From assembly GCF_024139115.2 (NCBI RefSeq), contig NW_026943605.1:248001-312000 (forward strand): a DNA stretch of 64,000 nucleotides, read 5' to 3'. The notes beneath the pieces are model-generated. The model had not been told where the DNA came from. It saw nothing but the letters and a program-made list of their open reading frames with translations, and ran no database searches. This DNA comes from Armigeres subalbatus (taxonomy: Eukaryota > Arthropoda > Insecta > Diptera > Culicidae). Positions 32,600-43,714 of this stretch are shown here, piece by piece. The translations under genes and the position numbers were made by a program. How positions within the stretch are numbered: the stretch's first letter is position 1; each line of letters begins with the position of its first letter.

Positions 32600-33730
32600 T
32601 GAAATCACATTTCATTATCATTTTCGAATTGGCGGGATCCGACAACACATTGCTCGGATTCAGCGGCAGGAGAAGTACGGGCGACAAATCAAAATAGACC
32701 GACTAGAAGATCCATCTGTGAAGAGATCGTTCGTTGAAGAACTTGGAGCTCGGGTAGTGGATATTTTGGAAGGTGGTAGCGTAGAAGAGAAGTGGGCGAC
32801 GAAGAATGCTTTTATCGCAACCGGCGACAACAACTTGGGTGTGCTGTGAACTTAGCGAAAAGAACAGAGATGTAACCCGACGGAAGATTGAGGAGCGTAG
32901 CAACAGAGAGCATCAGAAGAATACGAGTTCCGTTAACGGTATGTGTCTCTGTAAGTAGGAGGCGGGCGCTGCTGCAGGCAGCCATCCGAAGCATGACATC
33001 TGAAGGGGCCCCCAATGTCGGTCGGTTGTCGGTGGAGGCGTTCAGGGCTGACCCTATGCTGTCTGTGCGAATGTTGTAGCAACTATTACGCAATATTTTT
33101 CCCCACTCCGCATCATTCTGGAGCACGGCAACAAGTTAGAAGTGCCCCTTTATTTGTAATTAATTGACTACGGAAAGGAATTCTGTTGTCTGAGTCACGA
33201 AAATCTGAATGGCACCCAGAGGTGCAATGGATTTTCAGATCGGAGCTTTGTCTAGCCCCATTCTGATAGTCGCTGATGTGAGGCAAGGATTTCATCTTCC
33301 CTGTTACTTCTGATCGCAATCGATAATTTTGGTGGCGATTGACTGTGGACCATAACTTGAGATGCTTTGGCAGTTTATTTTCGTATAACATCTAGACGAC
33401 TCTGATTTGAATTGGCGAATGTCACGAAACGCTATATTAGTACAACGAGCTAACCGTATGCTTCTCACCATCAACGTCAGCATGACGAGGTGGCTGAGTG
33501 TAAACGGGAACAGCCTTTCAAATTTTGCAGTAGCCGGACGTTCGGAGGATTCAATATCCTGACAGTCTGATATCATCATATCGACATGGAAGCACGAGTC
33601 AGAGAGGCTGAAGCTACCTTCGCGAGATTTCGAAATATTCGGAGACCCAATCGGATTGATTCACTCACCAAAATTCGAATGTTTTACTCTATTGTGAAAA
33701 ATGTTGTGTATAGGCCGATATAAAGCAGAT
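32600..33730 (+). pseudogene. non-LTR retrotransposon NL-D, copy 2 (head-to-head)
   Basis: Plus strand: RQEKYGRQIKIDRLEDPSVK and RSFVEELGARVVDILEGGS (about 32667-32775) are the endonuclease-RT linker. Later RT pieces include VADVRQG (about 33260), AIDCGP, then LLTINVSMTRWLSVNGN (about 33462-33510) and a thumb segment EARVREAEATFARFRNIRR (about 33588-33645). The INV..T..L.V block is shared with the minus-strand copy, so these are two copies facing each other at about 32530-32600. Non-functional. Confidence 0.6.
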
Positions 33731-33807
33731 GATGTCTAAAATTCATAATTCTGACGGCCTTACAGCTGGATATTGTGTGCCGAGCCGAGAGCCGTGCCGA
33801 GAGAAAT

Positions 33808-33916
33808 TGCTCGGTCCCAGAAGGGGACCCGCCTAAGCCCCAAGCAGCTGGTCTTGAGCCAACGGCCGCTTCCGGGGTGGGTACCAAAGACCTTCTTTTC
33901 TCCCACGGGTCCTAGG
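33808..33916 (+). repeat. dispersed repeat, partner of 17110-17235
   Basis: Blocks shared in order with 17110-17235, the clearest being CTGGTCTTGAGCCAACGGC and GGTGGGTACC. No conserved frame. Confidence 0.45.
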
Positions 33917-34017
33917 GCGGTGTAAATAAGGGATAGTTTCGGATGTGGAGTTTTAGAACAAAAAAATATTAAATTTTGACTCTCCTTGGCCTTTTGCAAC
34001 TTGTTTTCCCACGAGGG

Positions 34018-34083
34018 GAAATCGACGATTTACTCTCACGCTCTTTCATTTATAAGAGAGCGTGAGAGTAAATCGTCGATTTC
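34018..34083. repeat. perfect 27-bp-arm hairpin
   Basis: Arms 34018-34044 and 34057-34083 are perfect inverted copies around TTCATTTATAAG. Weaker pairing continues outward through CCTTTTGCAAC (33990-34000) and GTTGCAAAAGG (34103-34113), giving a total span of ~125 bp. No duplication at the outer ends is clear. Possibly the core of a MITE. Confidence 0.75.
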
Positions 34084-34114
34084 TACTTTTGGGAAAAAAA
34101 ATGTTGCAAAAGGC

Positions 34115-35225
34115 AACTTTTTTGAAAACTAAAGCGAAATACAACCAAATGAAGCATCCACCGGATATAATTATGTCTTCGCTATTGGATGATGTAGTTT
34201 TGAAACAAAAATACTTCCCCCATCCAGCTGGAGACTGCTTTTTCTCCTCGGTGGGTGGTTTTATTACTGGGGGTGGTACGAGCACGTGGCTGTCTTTCTC
34301 GTCAATGACTGGATGACGATAATTTGAGCCTTAACACATAACTGTCGTATTCCAGCCGAAAACGGCTGAATGGAATCCGCCGTTGAAGAGCGGTGCGACT
34401 GTTCGTTTTCAAATTCGACAACAAACTGCTGATGTTGCTGTCGTCGTTGCTACTTAATCCGATGACGCTATCAACACCATCTCTCACACTGTGGCGGCAG
34501 CAATGCGCTAGCATTGCCATACCCTGCCGCGCAACCTATTTCAGCCCTTCAAAAGCTACTGATTCGTTGACACACGCGTAAATGAAGCTAAGTTCGTCAG
34601 AAAATTCAATATGTTGCTCTCCATACTCTCAAATACTCAACCATGCACATATTATTTCACGATAGAGATCAGTATTAGTACATATGCAGCATTGAGAGTT
34701 TGAATCAAGTCTAATGTGAAACTTGCCACATTGTACGGTAAATTGGGGTACGCGAAATATGTGATTTCAAGAAATTGATATGTTTGATTGCTTATTTTTG
34801 ATGTGCTATCCGCAATAGGAGAATCAATTTATAGTCTCGAATCACTTATACAAACTAAAATCATTAGCCGCTTACCCTGAATACTACAATAACCAGTTCT
34901 TATTTTCTCGTGACCGGAGACCTAATGCAAGGGCCTGCCGTTTATTTAATACAATCTGTGCATATGTCGCAGATTATGGCAAACTGTACGCGAAACTAAT
35001 GCGAGATTGCAATAAAATGCTGCAATCTCTGGTTGGGTGCTGCTTTGGGAAACACCAGCTCAGATTTCGAATTCTGATAGTTTTCCTGCAGTGAGCAATC
35101 TGATAAATAATTTTGAATCAGATTAAGGTCACTCCTGACGGAATCCAATTTTCAAAGTACTTGCGTTTTCAAGGGCACACCATTCGATACGGAAGCAACG
35201 TACAACTGCCATTTTTATTTTTTTC
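34115..35225. other. no recognised gene
   Basis: The frame at 34062-34316 (84 codons, ends SSMTG) overlaps the hairpin and has no known domain. Minus frame 34302-34520 is serine/leucine-rich and unplaced. The rest is AT-rich with nothing recognised. Confidence 0.35.
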
Positions 35226-35339
35226 AGCTTTGTTGCGAAACCCAGGATGTCTGTCTGTTCGTGTGTATGTATGTATTTTTTTTTCTTCCTAAGCAATGGA
35301 GGGGGAATCTGCTCAACAGACATCCTGGGTTGTCCAGGA

Positions 35340-36239
35340 AGTGCCGGGTTAGGGACCACCTCCAACAGCAAACGAGGGAGGCAGGACTACATCCCCGACC
35401 CGCTAAACCGTTTCCATTGCCGCCAAGCCCATCGTCCCTTCGGTACAACCAGAAAGTAATGCTTCAAAGGGTGGGGGGGTAGTGCACAACGCACCCTCGA
35501 GGTTAGCTGGGTGTCCTTGCAGCATCGAACATCGTGACTCACTTTTTTAGAAGAACACCATGGTATCGTGCCAGCGCATTGCCGGCTTTCCAGGTGGCCT
35601 TACCACGCCCTTTGTCTTCGGAAGGTGGGAAGGGTCGACTTCGCGCCTGCTTCCTCTGCACGACTGGTATCAAGAATGATGATGCCGCGTGCACCCCAAA
35701 TTGACCTCTCTGCGATATGGTCTATTCGCCAGCACACAGAGGGACTTGCCGACGCGGTGCCTACGCCTGCCTTAGCCTTGACGAGGGCCCCGTTCCGTCC
35801 TCGGGCTCGGAACCCGCCCTGTTGACCGACGCCGCGAAAGCGACGATACCATGTTGTTCTTCGCGCGGCCACTTGTTCGATAAAAGGATCGAGTTCGACC
35901 ACAGGGCACCGGTATGACCCATGAAGCCGACTCCGAACCCTTGGACCATCTCTTATTTGCGCCTGAACTAGCCATCCTTGAGTCCACGCGCCACCTTCTG
36001 TGTAGCTCCAAGACGATTTAGGCAATAGCCGATAAAACGACGTTCCAGCCAACTTCATCTTTACACATCCTCCGAACTAGGTTGTCCGGGGTAGTGTCCA
36101 GACCACATGTGGCAAGCATGTGGTCACGCATTGCGCAAAAACGTGGGCACACGAACAACACGTGTTCCGCCGTTTCCTCTAAACCTGCGCACACCGGACA
36201 CTCGGGTGAGGCCGAGCAAGCCAGCTGCGTTACCTGCAC
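35340..36239 (-). pseudogene. R1/LOA-like element: ORF2 C-terminus and 3' UTR
   Basis: The frame begins QVTQL at 36239 (GTG in place of the expected ATG) and, after only five codons, jumps to CSASPECPVCAGLEETAEHV, then LFVCPRFCAMRDHML and IVLELHRRWRVD. The C..C....H....C pattern and the RRWRVD end mark the extreme C-terminus of R1/LOA-clade ORF2 proteins. The endonuclease, RT and RNase H between them are missing, so a deletion of most of ORF2 lies near 36222. Below 35950 is GC-rich 3' UTR; a 16-bp inverted repeat (35239-35254, 35316-35331) sits at its far end. Confidence 0.75.
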
Positions 36240-37850
36240 TGTGATTTTGCAGCACGCTTAAACGCCGGGCACATCGAACCCCCCATGGGGTGCTTGCTGT
36301 TCACAGCTTTGCTGGAACAAATCAAACAATTGGGAGGGTCCTTGCAGCATTGTGCCTTATGTCCCTCCAATCCGCAGAGTCGGCAGAGATTACTTCTGTC
36401 AGGGCCTTTGCAGTCCCATTGCTTGTGCCCGGTTCCAGGCACTTGAAGCAAACTTCGGGTTGCTCGTATATGCTTACAGGGCACACCGACCATCCCACCT
36501 TGACGCTCCCTTACTTGACTACCTTAGAGGCGTCCGCAGCAGTTAGCCGAACGAATGCTACCTGCGTCCCTGCCGGACCTTTCCGTAGTCGAACGGCTTC
36601 GGTGGGCGTCTCTACTTCACACTGTCGCCGCAGTGCTGCGACGAGCTCTTCGACTTCGGTGATCTCGTCCAGGTATTTAACCCTTAGATTCACCTCCGTC
36701 GTGAGTGCCCCAACCTTAACCGTCTCGCCAAGGACTTCCTCCGCCAACTTCTTGTAGACGGCGCCCTTTTGCGAGACGCCCCGCTTCAGCTCGAGGATCA
36801 TCTCGCCCATCCGGGTACGTCTTATTCGACGTACGTCGGTGCCGAGTTCACCGAGCTTGACGTCACTCCTCATCGCCTTCAAGACGTCTTTAGTACTTAG
36901 CCTCGTCCGTCGTGCTGACTAGGGCATCGCCCCTGGAGCAATTGGCGCCTACCCTAGACTTCTTGCTATCCTCATTCACCTGGGCCTTCTTTTCGGCCCT
37001 TGACGTCTTCGGTTTCCTTTTGTTCTTGACCAGGGTCCAGGAGGCGTCATCCCCCTCTATTTCCCTGGTCTGGTGCGGCTGAGAGCTCTCAGCCTGCCGT
37101 AACCCCTTACCACCGTCTTTCCTGGGTGGACGGACCTTTCCAGGTCCTTCCTCCCCCGGTTTTGGAGGTACCTGGCCGGGGTTCAGCTTCCCAGCCCCAC
37201 TACCCTTGTTCGGGGTAGTAACTCTCCGCGTTTTGGAGCGGCCCCCAGGGAGCTCATCCCCTGGAGACTGTCTCCCCCGTTTTTGTGTCACCCCCGACGT
37301 GCTCGCGAATACTTGAGCCTCAGTCTTGGTACACTTTGGCACCACCGTCTTCGCTGGCACGCCCTCGATCGATTCGACCTTGCCCGAGTCCGCGAATCGT
37401 TGGGCCTCAGTCTGGGTAGACCTCGTCTCCACGGATTTCACGGGTTTACACTTGGCCGTCCCGACCACCCTCTCCAGCTTGGCGTCCAACATCGACTTTC
37501 GAAGTTTCAGCAAGCTCCTCTTGAGGTCCTTACTGATATTATGCTTCGATGATGCAAAGTCAATGATGGCGTCCAGCTATTCCGTCGCCACCTCGAAGGC
37601 CGAAAGCCCATCGCGTTTGTGGTTCATCGCCCCCACAAGTCATGGGCCGTCCATAACCTCTATCGGTGTAGCCGAGGAGAAGGTTAAGTGACCCACGCTG
37701 ACGCTGCGCACCGAGCTGCCGACTATTGCCTCTGGCCTCCTAGGCGGAGACCTGAACAACCCACCTCTTGCGAAGGGGTTGTCGCCTACCACTAATTGAA
37801 GAATTGACTTAGTTTTCCATTTTGGTCCCACGAGTTGTTCGGGAAAAGAG
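36240..37850 (-). pseudogene. R1/LOA-like element: ORF1 (gag-like) protein
   Basis: ORF1 binds element RNA. Read downward: MNHKRDGLSAFEVATE (about 37625) with two stops (TGA and TAG) around it, ASSKHNISKDLKRSLLKLRK, a proline/lysine-rich middle (36890-37513), then RSDVKLGELGTDVRRIRRTR (from about 36870), GPAGTQVAFVRLTA, and zinc knuckles WDCKGPDRSNLCRLCGLEGH and CPAF at the end (about 36430-36250). A one-base slip at about 36900 separates the middle from the C-terminal half. The ORF1 stop overlaps the ORF2 start (TGCAGGTAA), typical for this group. R1/LOA by knuckle pattern and ORF overlap. Confidence 0.75.
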
Positions 37851-37909
37851 GTCCACCACGCCAGGTCCACCACGCCAGGTCCACCACGTCTTTGGAGGGG
37901 GGGGGGGGG
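37849..37909. repeat. 14-bp tandem repeat and G13 run
   Basis: AGGTCCACCACGCC occurs three times at 37849, 37863 and 37877, then TTTGGA and thirteen G. It lies at the 5' edge of the R1/LOA-like element and may be the remains of a repeated 5' UTR promoter. Confidence 0.7.
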
Positions 37910-37984
37910 TTATGACCAAAACCACCCCGTGGCTACGCCACTGGTGTGCACAAAAGCTAAGAAAATCATTAGACAACTTTTTAT

Positions 37985-38050
37985 GAAGTAATCCTTAACC
38001 GTTTTTCTTGCAATAAGTTTCATTCGACAGGGGGCAAAGCCTAGCCTATT
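37985..38050 (+). repeat. 3' fragment of the GAGGTGATGTCTGTGTG repeat
   Basis: CTTGCAATAAGTTTCATTCG and the following ACAGGGG match the 3' third of copies at 30200 and 58245. The rest of the element is missing. Confidence 0.55.
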
Positions 38051-38052
38051 TA

Positions 38053-38952
38053 ATTTGATGACGATTGACCTGAAGTCTCCAGCTTCCTTCTATTTTTTCC
38101 TCGCTTTGACAGGACGGTCTTGAAACCTTGTTTCATAGAAGGAAGTGGAGAATTCAGAGATTTCCTCTTCCTCTTGTTTTTTCCCAGAACGGTGTCCCTG
38201 CAGGATTACCACCGCTTGTCGGAATTTTACTTCCGCAAACGGGTCCAACGTAAAACGAAGGCACGGGTCCTTGCAAAGATCGTAACGGGATCAGTGGGTA
38301 CAAATAGCGCTGTTGCGATTAAAATAGCTTCGGCTAGTATTACAAACTTCCTTCATCAAAGAGAGAAAAAACCGCACAGCACGAAAGCACAATGCGGTGT
38401 GACGCGTGCTTGTGACTCTGCTACCGAAGGGCAGAAAATCGATTTCATTTCCAATGATTAACAGAAACAAACCCAAAGAATTCTGCCGGCAAATTTCACT
38501 TTTCGCCGACAACAGCCAAATCGATGATGCCACTTTAGTGAGATATTTCGTTTAGCTGCTTCAATGTTTGAAAAGCCACGCTATTGATCATAAAGGATGT
38601 TTGCGCGATCGTCATTGCCAATGAATAAATTCGAAAACTCAAGCCGAATAGTCTGTTTGTCTGGGTGAAGATGCTTCACAATAGTCTTCTTTTTACTTCT
38701 TTTTGGATAAATAGCTGTGGTCCTGAAAAGGACTGCCTTTAAATAATTCTTTTACTTCCTCTCACTTTTTTACCGGCGCCATAGAAAACGATAAACGATG
38801 CTTCCATCGCGCACGGAAACCTAACTTTGCAAATAAATATATTTGTGTTTGAAAGCGAGTCGATTCTGCTTATTTTTCCTTTATTTTTTTGGATGTTTTT
38901 AAATGTAATCAGTAATCAAGAAATTGTAGCTAGGAGGATCCAAAATGTGTTG
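38053..38952. other. no recognised gene
   Basis: A plus frame at 38120-38461 (113 codons) starts with a short hydrophobic run (FLFLLFF) and continues basic and alanine-rich. It overlaps minus frames and has no domain I recognise. Confidence 0.3.
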
Positions 38953-39150
38953 GGGTCCAAATCAAGTTGGCTACCCTAGCAGGTCGTATGTTCAATCCCA
39001 GGCTTGTCTCTTTCCTATTTTATATCTCTATCATAGTTCTTTCGGTGATTCTCGTTCTACCAAACAATTTCTACTGTTAAACCTTCCACACAATTCAAGA
39101 AAAAAAAAACTCCCGTGGCATTTATGAAAGGTTGGTCATGTTAGGTTGGC
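38953..39150 (+). mobile_element. S2 SINE, diverged copy
   Basis: Degenerate head (AAGTTGGCTACCCTAGCAGG, then TTCAATCCCAGGC as B box), then the shared body blocks TTCTACCAAACAATTTCTAC and CTCCCGTGGCATTTATGAAA seen at 10806-11050. An A9 run is inside. Confidence 0.55.
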
Positions 39151-41009
39151 CATGGCCATGTGTCCAATTAACCATCCTTCCCTTTTCCTTGCGATACTAC
39201 TCTACTACTCTCATTACAATAATCTAGACTTGTAGCACCTACAAACTTGTGCAAATTTCTTGGCGCTTATGCTAATGCTGAATAAGTGTGGTCCATCTTA
39301 CTGCATCAGTAACAGTACGAAAAGTACTGTATCCGATAGAATTGAAAGTTCATTAGTACTTATACGACTTTTATTCTTCTACAAAACGAAAGTCGTCATT
39401 CATCATTCCCAGCTTCTCTTAAGAAATATAAACTTCCAATATCACCCCACAACACCGACGAAAACTCTTCCACGGGCGCTCAAAATTGAATTCGGTATTC
39501 TATTGTGGAATTTCGAAAAAGGCCCGTTTCCTCCAAACCCTCTGCTGGCTGCACATGAATGCGGCACTTCCGAAACCGAACCAAAGACAAAAGCGAACAG
39601 GGTACATCCGGCATCCCGTTCCCCCGCGTTGCCATTTCCTAGCAGTTTAGCAGCAGCCACGGCCAACCGCCAACAGCCCACGACAAAAAGCTGGTGACAA
39701 TTAATCTATTGAACGAAAATTATTCCGCATCCACACGATTCCAGTTTTCCATTATGTATTGATGAAATTTGTGATCGAAGTCGTTTCGTTTCGGGTAGTT
39801 GCGATGGTACTTTGGGTAGTTGTTGAGAATGAAGTTGGCCAAACATGCTTTGAAAGCTATTCTGTTTAGTTTTGCAACGTAGATTTTCAATACCAGCTCA
39901 ATATAGATTTATCGTAGGTGATTTTTTTTTTACTTCTGACGCTGACTTCATAACTTTATATTTTCAACAGTGTCTTTGATACATCATTGTTTCTAAATGG
40001 TAATTAAAGGTTCAAAGTAATCGCTTAAGTAATGTTTACCCAAGTACATCTGCATTGTTTCAAATAACCTCTGTCTTACAAAATAAAGTATGGCGATATA
40101 TGGCCATTTAGATTTCCACTGTGCAGCGGAAACATTACCAGATACAGTTGCTTATTGGTTGTTGCGTTTGAAATAAGCAACAGACCGTTTTGAACAATTT
40201 TTATCATTCATATTAACTCAAATTTCGAAATCTTCTCTTGCGTCTATTTATTTATAACTTCCTCAAGTTAAATACGTATTGAGGAAAAGGAATTTTCTTT
40301 GTCATATGTCGTACTATCCTCTTTTCATTTTGAAGCGCACAACACGGAGCAATCCTGTAATCGTTTCGCTAGGTCAATTTTTTTCGCTTCACTTTTGCAA
40401 ATTTGGGACATGCATGCAACCGACAGGCGAGTAATTATCGCCTTGTTACAAGCGTTCACGTAGAGCGGTTTTGCTCTGTCCCATCCGCTTTCCTCCGCAA
40501 TCGCCGCGGTCCAAGCCCGGATTTGCCCGTTGGTGTGAATTTTTAATTGTCGTGGGACTGGGTTTTGGTTCGGGACTACCATCTTCTTTCGTACGCTACT
40601 GTATTATTCGTGAGCTCGTAGTTAAATGGTACACGGATGAGCTGTCAATTAAGAGTTCGCTAAATTACGGTGAGTGATAGCAGGGAAATGGGAAAAAAGA
40701 TGAGTTGTCATGTAAATTGTAAATAGTAGAGTAGAGCAAATAATCATCAGTTCGAAATTTGCCAATCAACCACAATGAAAAAGCTGTTTCGTTGAATGCA
40801 ACACTGAATATTTCGGATTTATCAAATGTCATAAATTTGGCAATGGCCTGGGAACGACAGAAAAATAAATCTGTCGTAAAGCTACAATTCTAAAATGTCT
40901 AATTTTGACAGCTCACTACAAGTGCACCATCCATCAAGTACTAAAAATTATTATTCAGCTTCACAATCCTTACCTTACCTACCTAGTGGGTTCGCATACT
41001 TAATAAAAA
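39151..41009. other. spacer DNA without supported gene
   Basis: Frames at 39260-39697 (plus) and 39442-39681 (minus) overlap and have no domain; 40325-40582 (minus) likewise. Nothing else is seen. Confidence 0.4.
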
Positions 41010-41235
41010 TAATTGAGCTTGAGCTTGATGACCGTACAATTTGTAGTTGCTACTCCGTGATTGATCAGGACAATTGAAGTTGCACAGGGAACCAATAGTT
41101 GGGGCTTGGGAATAGCTGTCCAACCTCAATGTGCTCATGTCAAGAATCCAGAAAATGGGATAGCTGCCCATCTGGGATAGGAGGGAATATTAGCGTGACA
41201 TTCGTTGTTATTAGAGACCGCGATCATCTCTGCAT
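41010..41235 (+). repeat. probable dispersed repeat (GAGCTTGAGCTTGAT)
   Basis: The block from GAGCTTGAGCTTGATGACC through GTTGCTACTCCGTGATTGAT to GGGATAGCTGCCC resembles a very common Aedes repeat that I recall. Only one copy lies in this window, so the sequence itself does not prove it. Confidence 0.35.
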
Positions 41236-41245
41236 AGTCAATATG

Positions 41246-42297
41246 CAATGCTTCCCTGGGAAGCTTACCAGACTGATCAAAGCAACGGTGGATGGTGTGC
41301 AAAACTGTGTGAAGATTTCGGGCGAACACTCCAGGTCGTTCGAATCGCGCCGGGGACTAAGACAAGGTGATGGACTTTCGTGCCTGTTGTTCAACATTGC
41401 GCTAGAAGGTGTCATGCGGAGAGCCGGGTGTAACAGCCGGGGTACGATTTTCAACAGATCCAATCAATTTATTTGTTTCGCGGATGACATGGACATTGTC
41501 GGCCGAACATTTGCAAAGGTGGCAGAATGGTACACCCGCCTGAAACGTGAAGCAACAAAAGTTGGACTGGTGGTGAATGCCTCAAAGACAAAGTACATGC
41601 TTGTGGGCGGAACTGAGCGCGACAGGGCCCGCCTGGGAAGCAGTGTTACGCTACACGGGGATACCTTCGAGGTGGTTGAGGAATTCGTCTACCTCGGATC
41701 CTTGCTAACGGTTGATAACAATGTTAGTCGTGAAATACGAAGGCGCATCATCTGTGGAAGTCGGGCCTACTACGGGCTCCAGAAGAAACTGCGGTCAAAA
41801 AAGATTCGCCACCGCACCAAATGTGTCATGTACAAGACGCTAATAAGACCGGTTGTCATCTACGGACATGAAACATAGACAATGCTCGAGGAGGACTTGC
41901 AAGCACTCGGAGTATTCGAGAGACGGGTGCTTAGGACCATCTTTGGCGGTGTGCAAGAAGCCGGTGTGTGGCGGCGAAGAATGGACCATGAGCTCGCCCA
42001 ACTCTACGGCGAACCCAGTATCCAGAAGGTAGCTAAAGCCGGAAGGGTACGATGGGCAGGACATGTTGCAAGAATGCCGGACAGCAACCCTGCAAAGATG
42101 GTGTTCGCTTCCGATCCGGCAGGTACGAGACGGCGTGAAGCGCAGCGAGCGAGATGGGCAGACCAGGTGCAAAATGACTTGGCGAGCGTGGGGCGTATTC
42201 GAGGATGGAGAGATGCGGCCTCGAACCGTGTATTGTGGCGTCAAATTGTTGATTCAGTGTTATCTGTTTAGATGTAGACTAAACAAATGAATGAAAT
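41246..42297 (+). pseudogene. NL-A copy 2, 5'-truncated RT
   Basis: Starts inside the RT palm (SFPGKLTRLIKATVDGVQN-like) and is near-identical in protein to the minus copy at 12838-14895: GLRQGDGLSCLLFNIALEG, FADDMDIVG, FVYLGSLLT. An in-frame TAG at 41876-41878 replaces a conserved W (HET*TMLEED). After it the frame is open to 42271 with RVRWAGHVARMPDSNPAK and the C-terminus WRQIVDSVLSV, then a short AAATGAATGAAAT tail. One stop codon apart, this copy is well preserved and therefore fairly young. No duplication is clear at 41246. Confidence 0.85.
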
Positions 42298-42447
42298 CAT
42301 CGCTGCATCTCCATAGATGTCACAGGAGGGGTTTTCGTTTTTTCCTCATTGTTTATTGTTGAAAATATCAAATTACGTATACATAGTCAAATATGATTTT
42401 AAATTTAACACATTATGAAGTACTGGTCTGTTTTCGTTTACAAACAT

Positions 42448-43693
42448 GGGGAAGGGTCGTTTGGCCGAAACCCATTCGGTCGAAAGCCTTTTGGCCGAAT
42501 GCCACTAGGCCGAACGACCATTTGGCCGAAAGTCATTTGGCCGAAAGGGTCGTTTGGCCGAAAGGGTCATTTGGCCGAAAGGGTCGTTTGGCCGAATGGG
42601 TCGTTTGGCCGAAAGGGTCATTTGGCCGAATGGGTCATTTGGCCGAAAGGGTCGTTTGGCCGAATGGGTCATTTGACCGAAAGGGTCATTTGGCTGAAAG
42701 GGTCATTTGGCTGAAAGGGTCGTTTGGCCGAAAGGGTCATTTGGCCGAAAGGGTCATATGGCCGAAAGGGTCATTTGGCCGAAAAAGTTATTTGGCCAAA
42801 TAGGTCATTTGAAAAGTGAGAAATTAGCATTTTTCTCTTCTCACTGTAAAAAGTGAGAAGCGCGAGATGAGTAGTAAGATGTCTCACTACCCACTTCGGA
42901 CTACTCACTTTTCACAGCGAGAAGTGATATATGAGGAGTGAGAAGTGAGACGTCTCACTTCTCACTCCTCATTTCTCACTTTTCACTGTGAAAAATGAGT
43001 AGAACGAAGTGGGTAGTGAGACGTCTCCCGACATCGAGAAGTGATAATTAGTAAAAAGTGAGAAATGAGAAAAGAGAAGTGAGAAGTAAGACGTCCTACT
43101 TCTCTTTCTTCATTTTTCTTTTCTCCCTGTAAAAAGTGAAAAGCTCGATGTGAGAATTGAGACGTCTCACTACTCATTATGCGCTTCTCTTTTTTGACAG
43201 CGAGAAGTGATAAATGAGGAGTGAGAAGTGAGACTCATTTCGCGCTTCTCACTTTTTACAGTTTGAAGAGAAAAACTCGGCCAAATGACCCATTCGGCTA
43301 AATGACCCTTTCGGCCAAATGATTCATTCGGCCAAATGACCATTTCGGCCAAACGACCCTTTCGGCAAAATGATTCATTCGGCCAAACGACCATTTCGGC
43401 CAAACGACCCATTCGGCCAAACGACCCATTCGGCCAAACAACCCTTTCGGCCTAATGATCCTTTCGGCCAAACAACCCTTTCGGCCAAATGATCCATTCG
43501 GCCAAACGACCCTTTCGGCCAAACGACCCTTTCGGCCAAATGATTTTCGGCCTAATGGTCTGTTCGGCCAAATGGTATATTCGGCCAAACAACTTTCGGC
43601 CAAATGGTATATTCGGCCAAACAACTTTCGGCCTAGTGGCATTCAGCCAAATGGCTTTCGGCCGAATGGGTTTCGGCCAAATGATCCTTCCCC
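42448..43693. repeat. 1.25-kb palindrome of GGCCGAA tandem units
   Basis: The left arm (42448-42810) is a tandem array of ~18-bp units (GGCCGAAAGGGTCATTT with A/T and A/G variants). The right arm (43270-43693) is the same array inverted. The outermost 60 bp of each arm match (GGGGAAGGRTCRTTTGGCCG, then AAACCCATTCGG), so the arms are TIR-like. The centre (42820-43265) is built of GTGAGAAGTGAG-type units, themselves partly inverted. Open frames rich in WPKGSFGRKGHLAE on both strands come from the array and are not genes. No duplication is evident at the ends. Confidence 0.85.
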
Positions 43694-43714
43694 TCATCAG
43701 CATATGCTGTTACT

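Noticed and set aside
35600..36058. 152-codon minus ORF
   Set aside because: Frame shadow over the R1/LOA ORF2 end and 3' UTR; the real frame there is IVLELHRRWRVD.
42393..42803. 136-codon frame of WPKGSFGRKGHLAE repeats (and matching minus frames at 43298-43703)
   Set aside because: The 18-bp DNA repeat keeps several frames open on both strands; no start context or domain.
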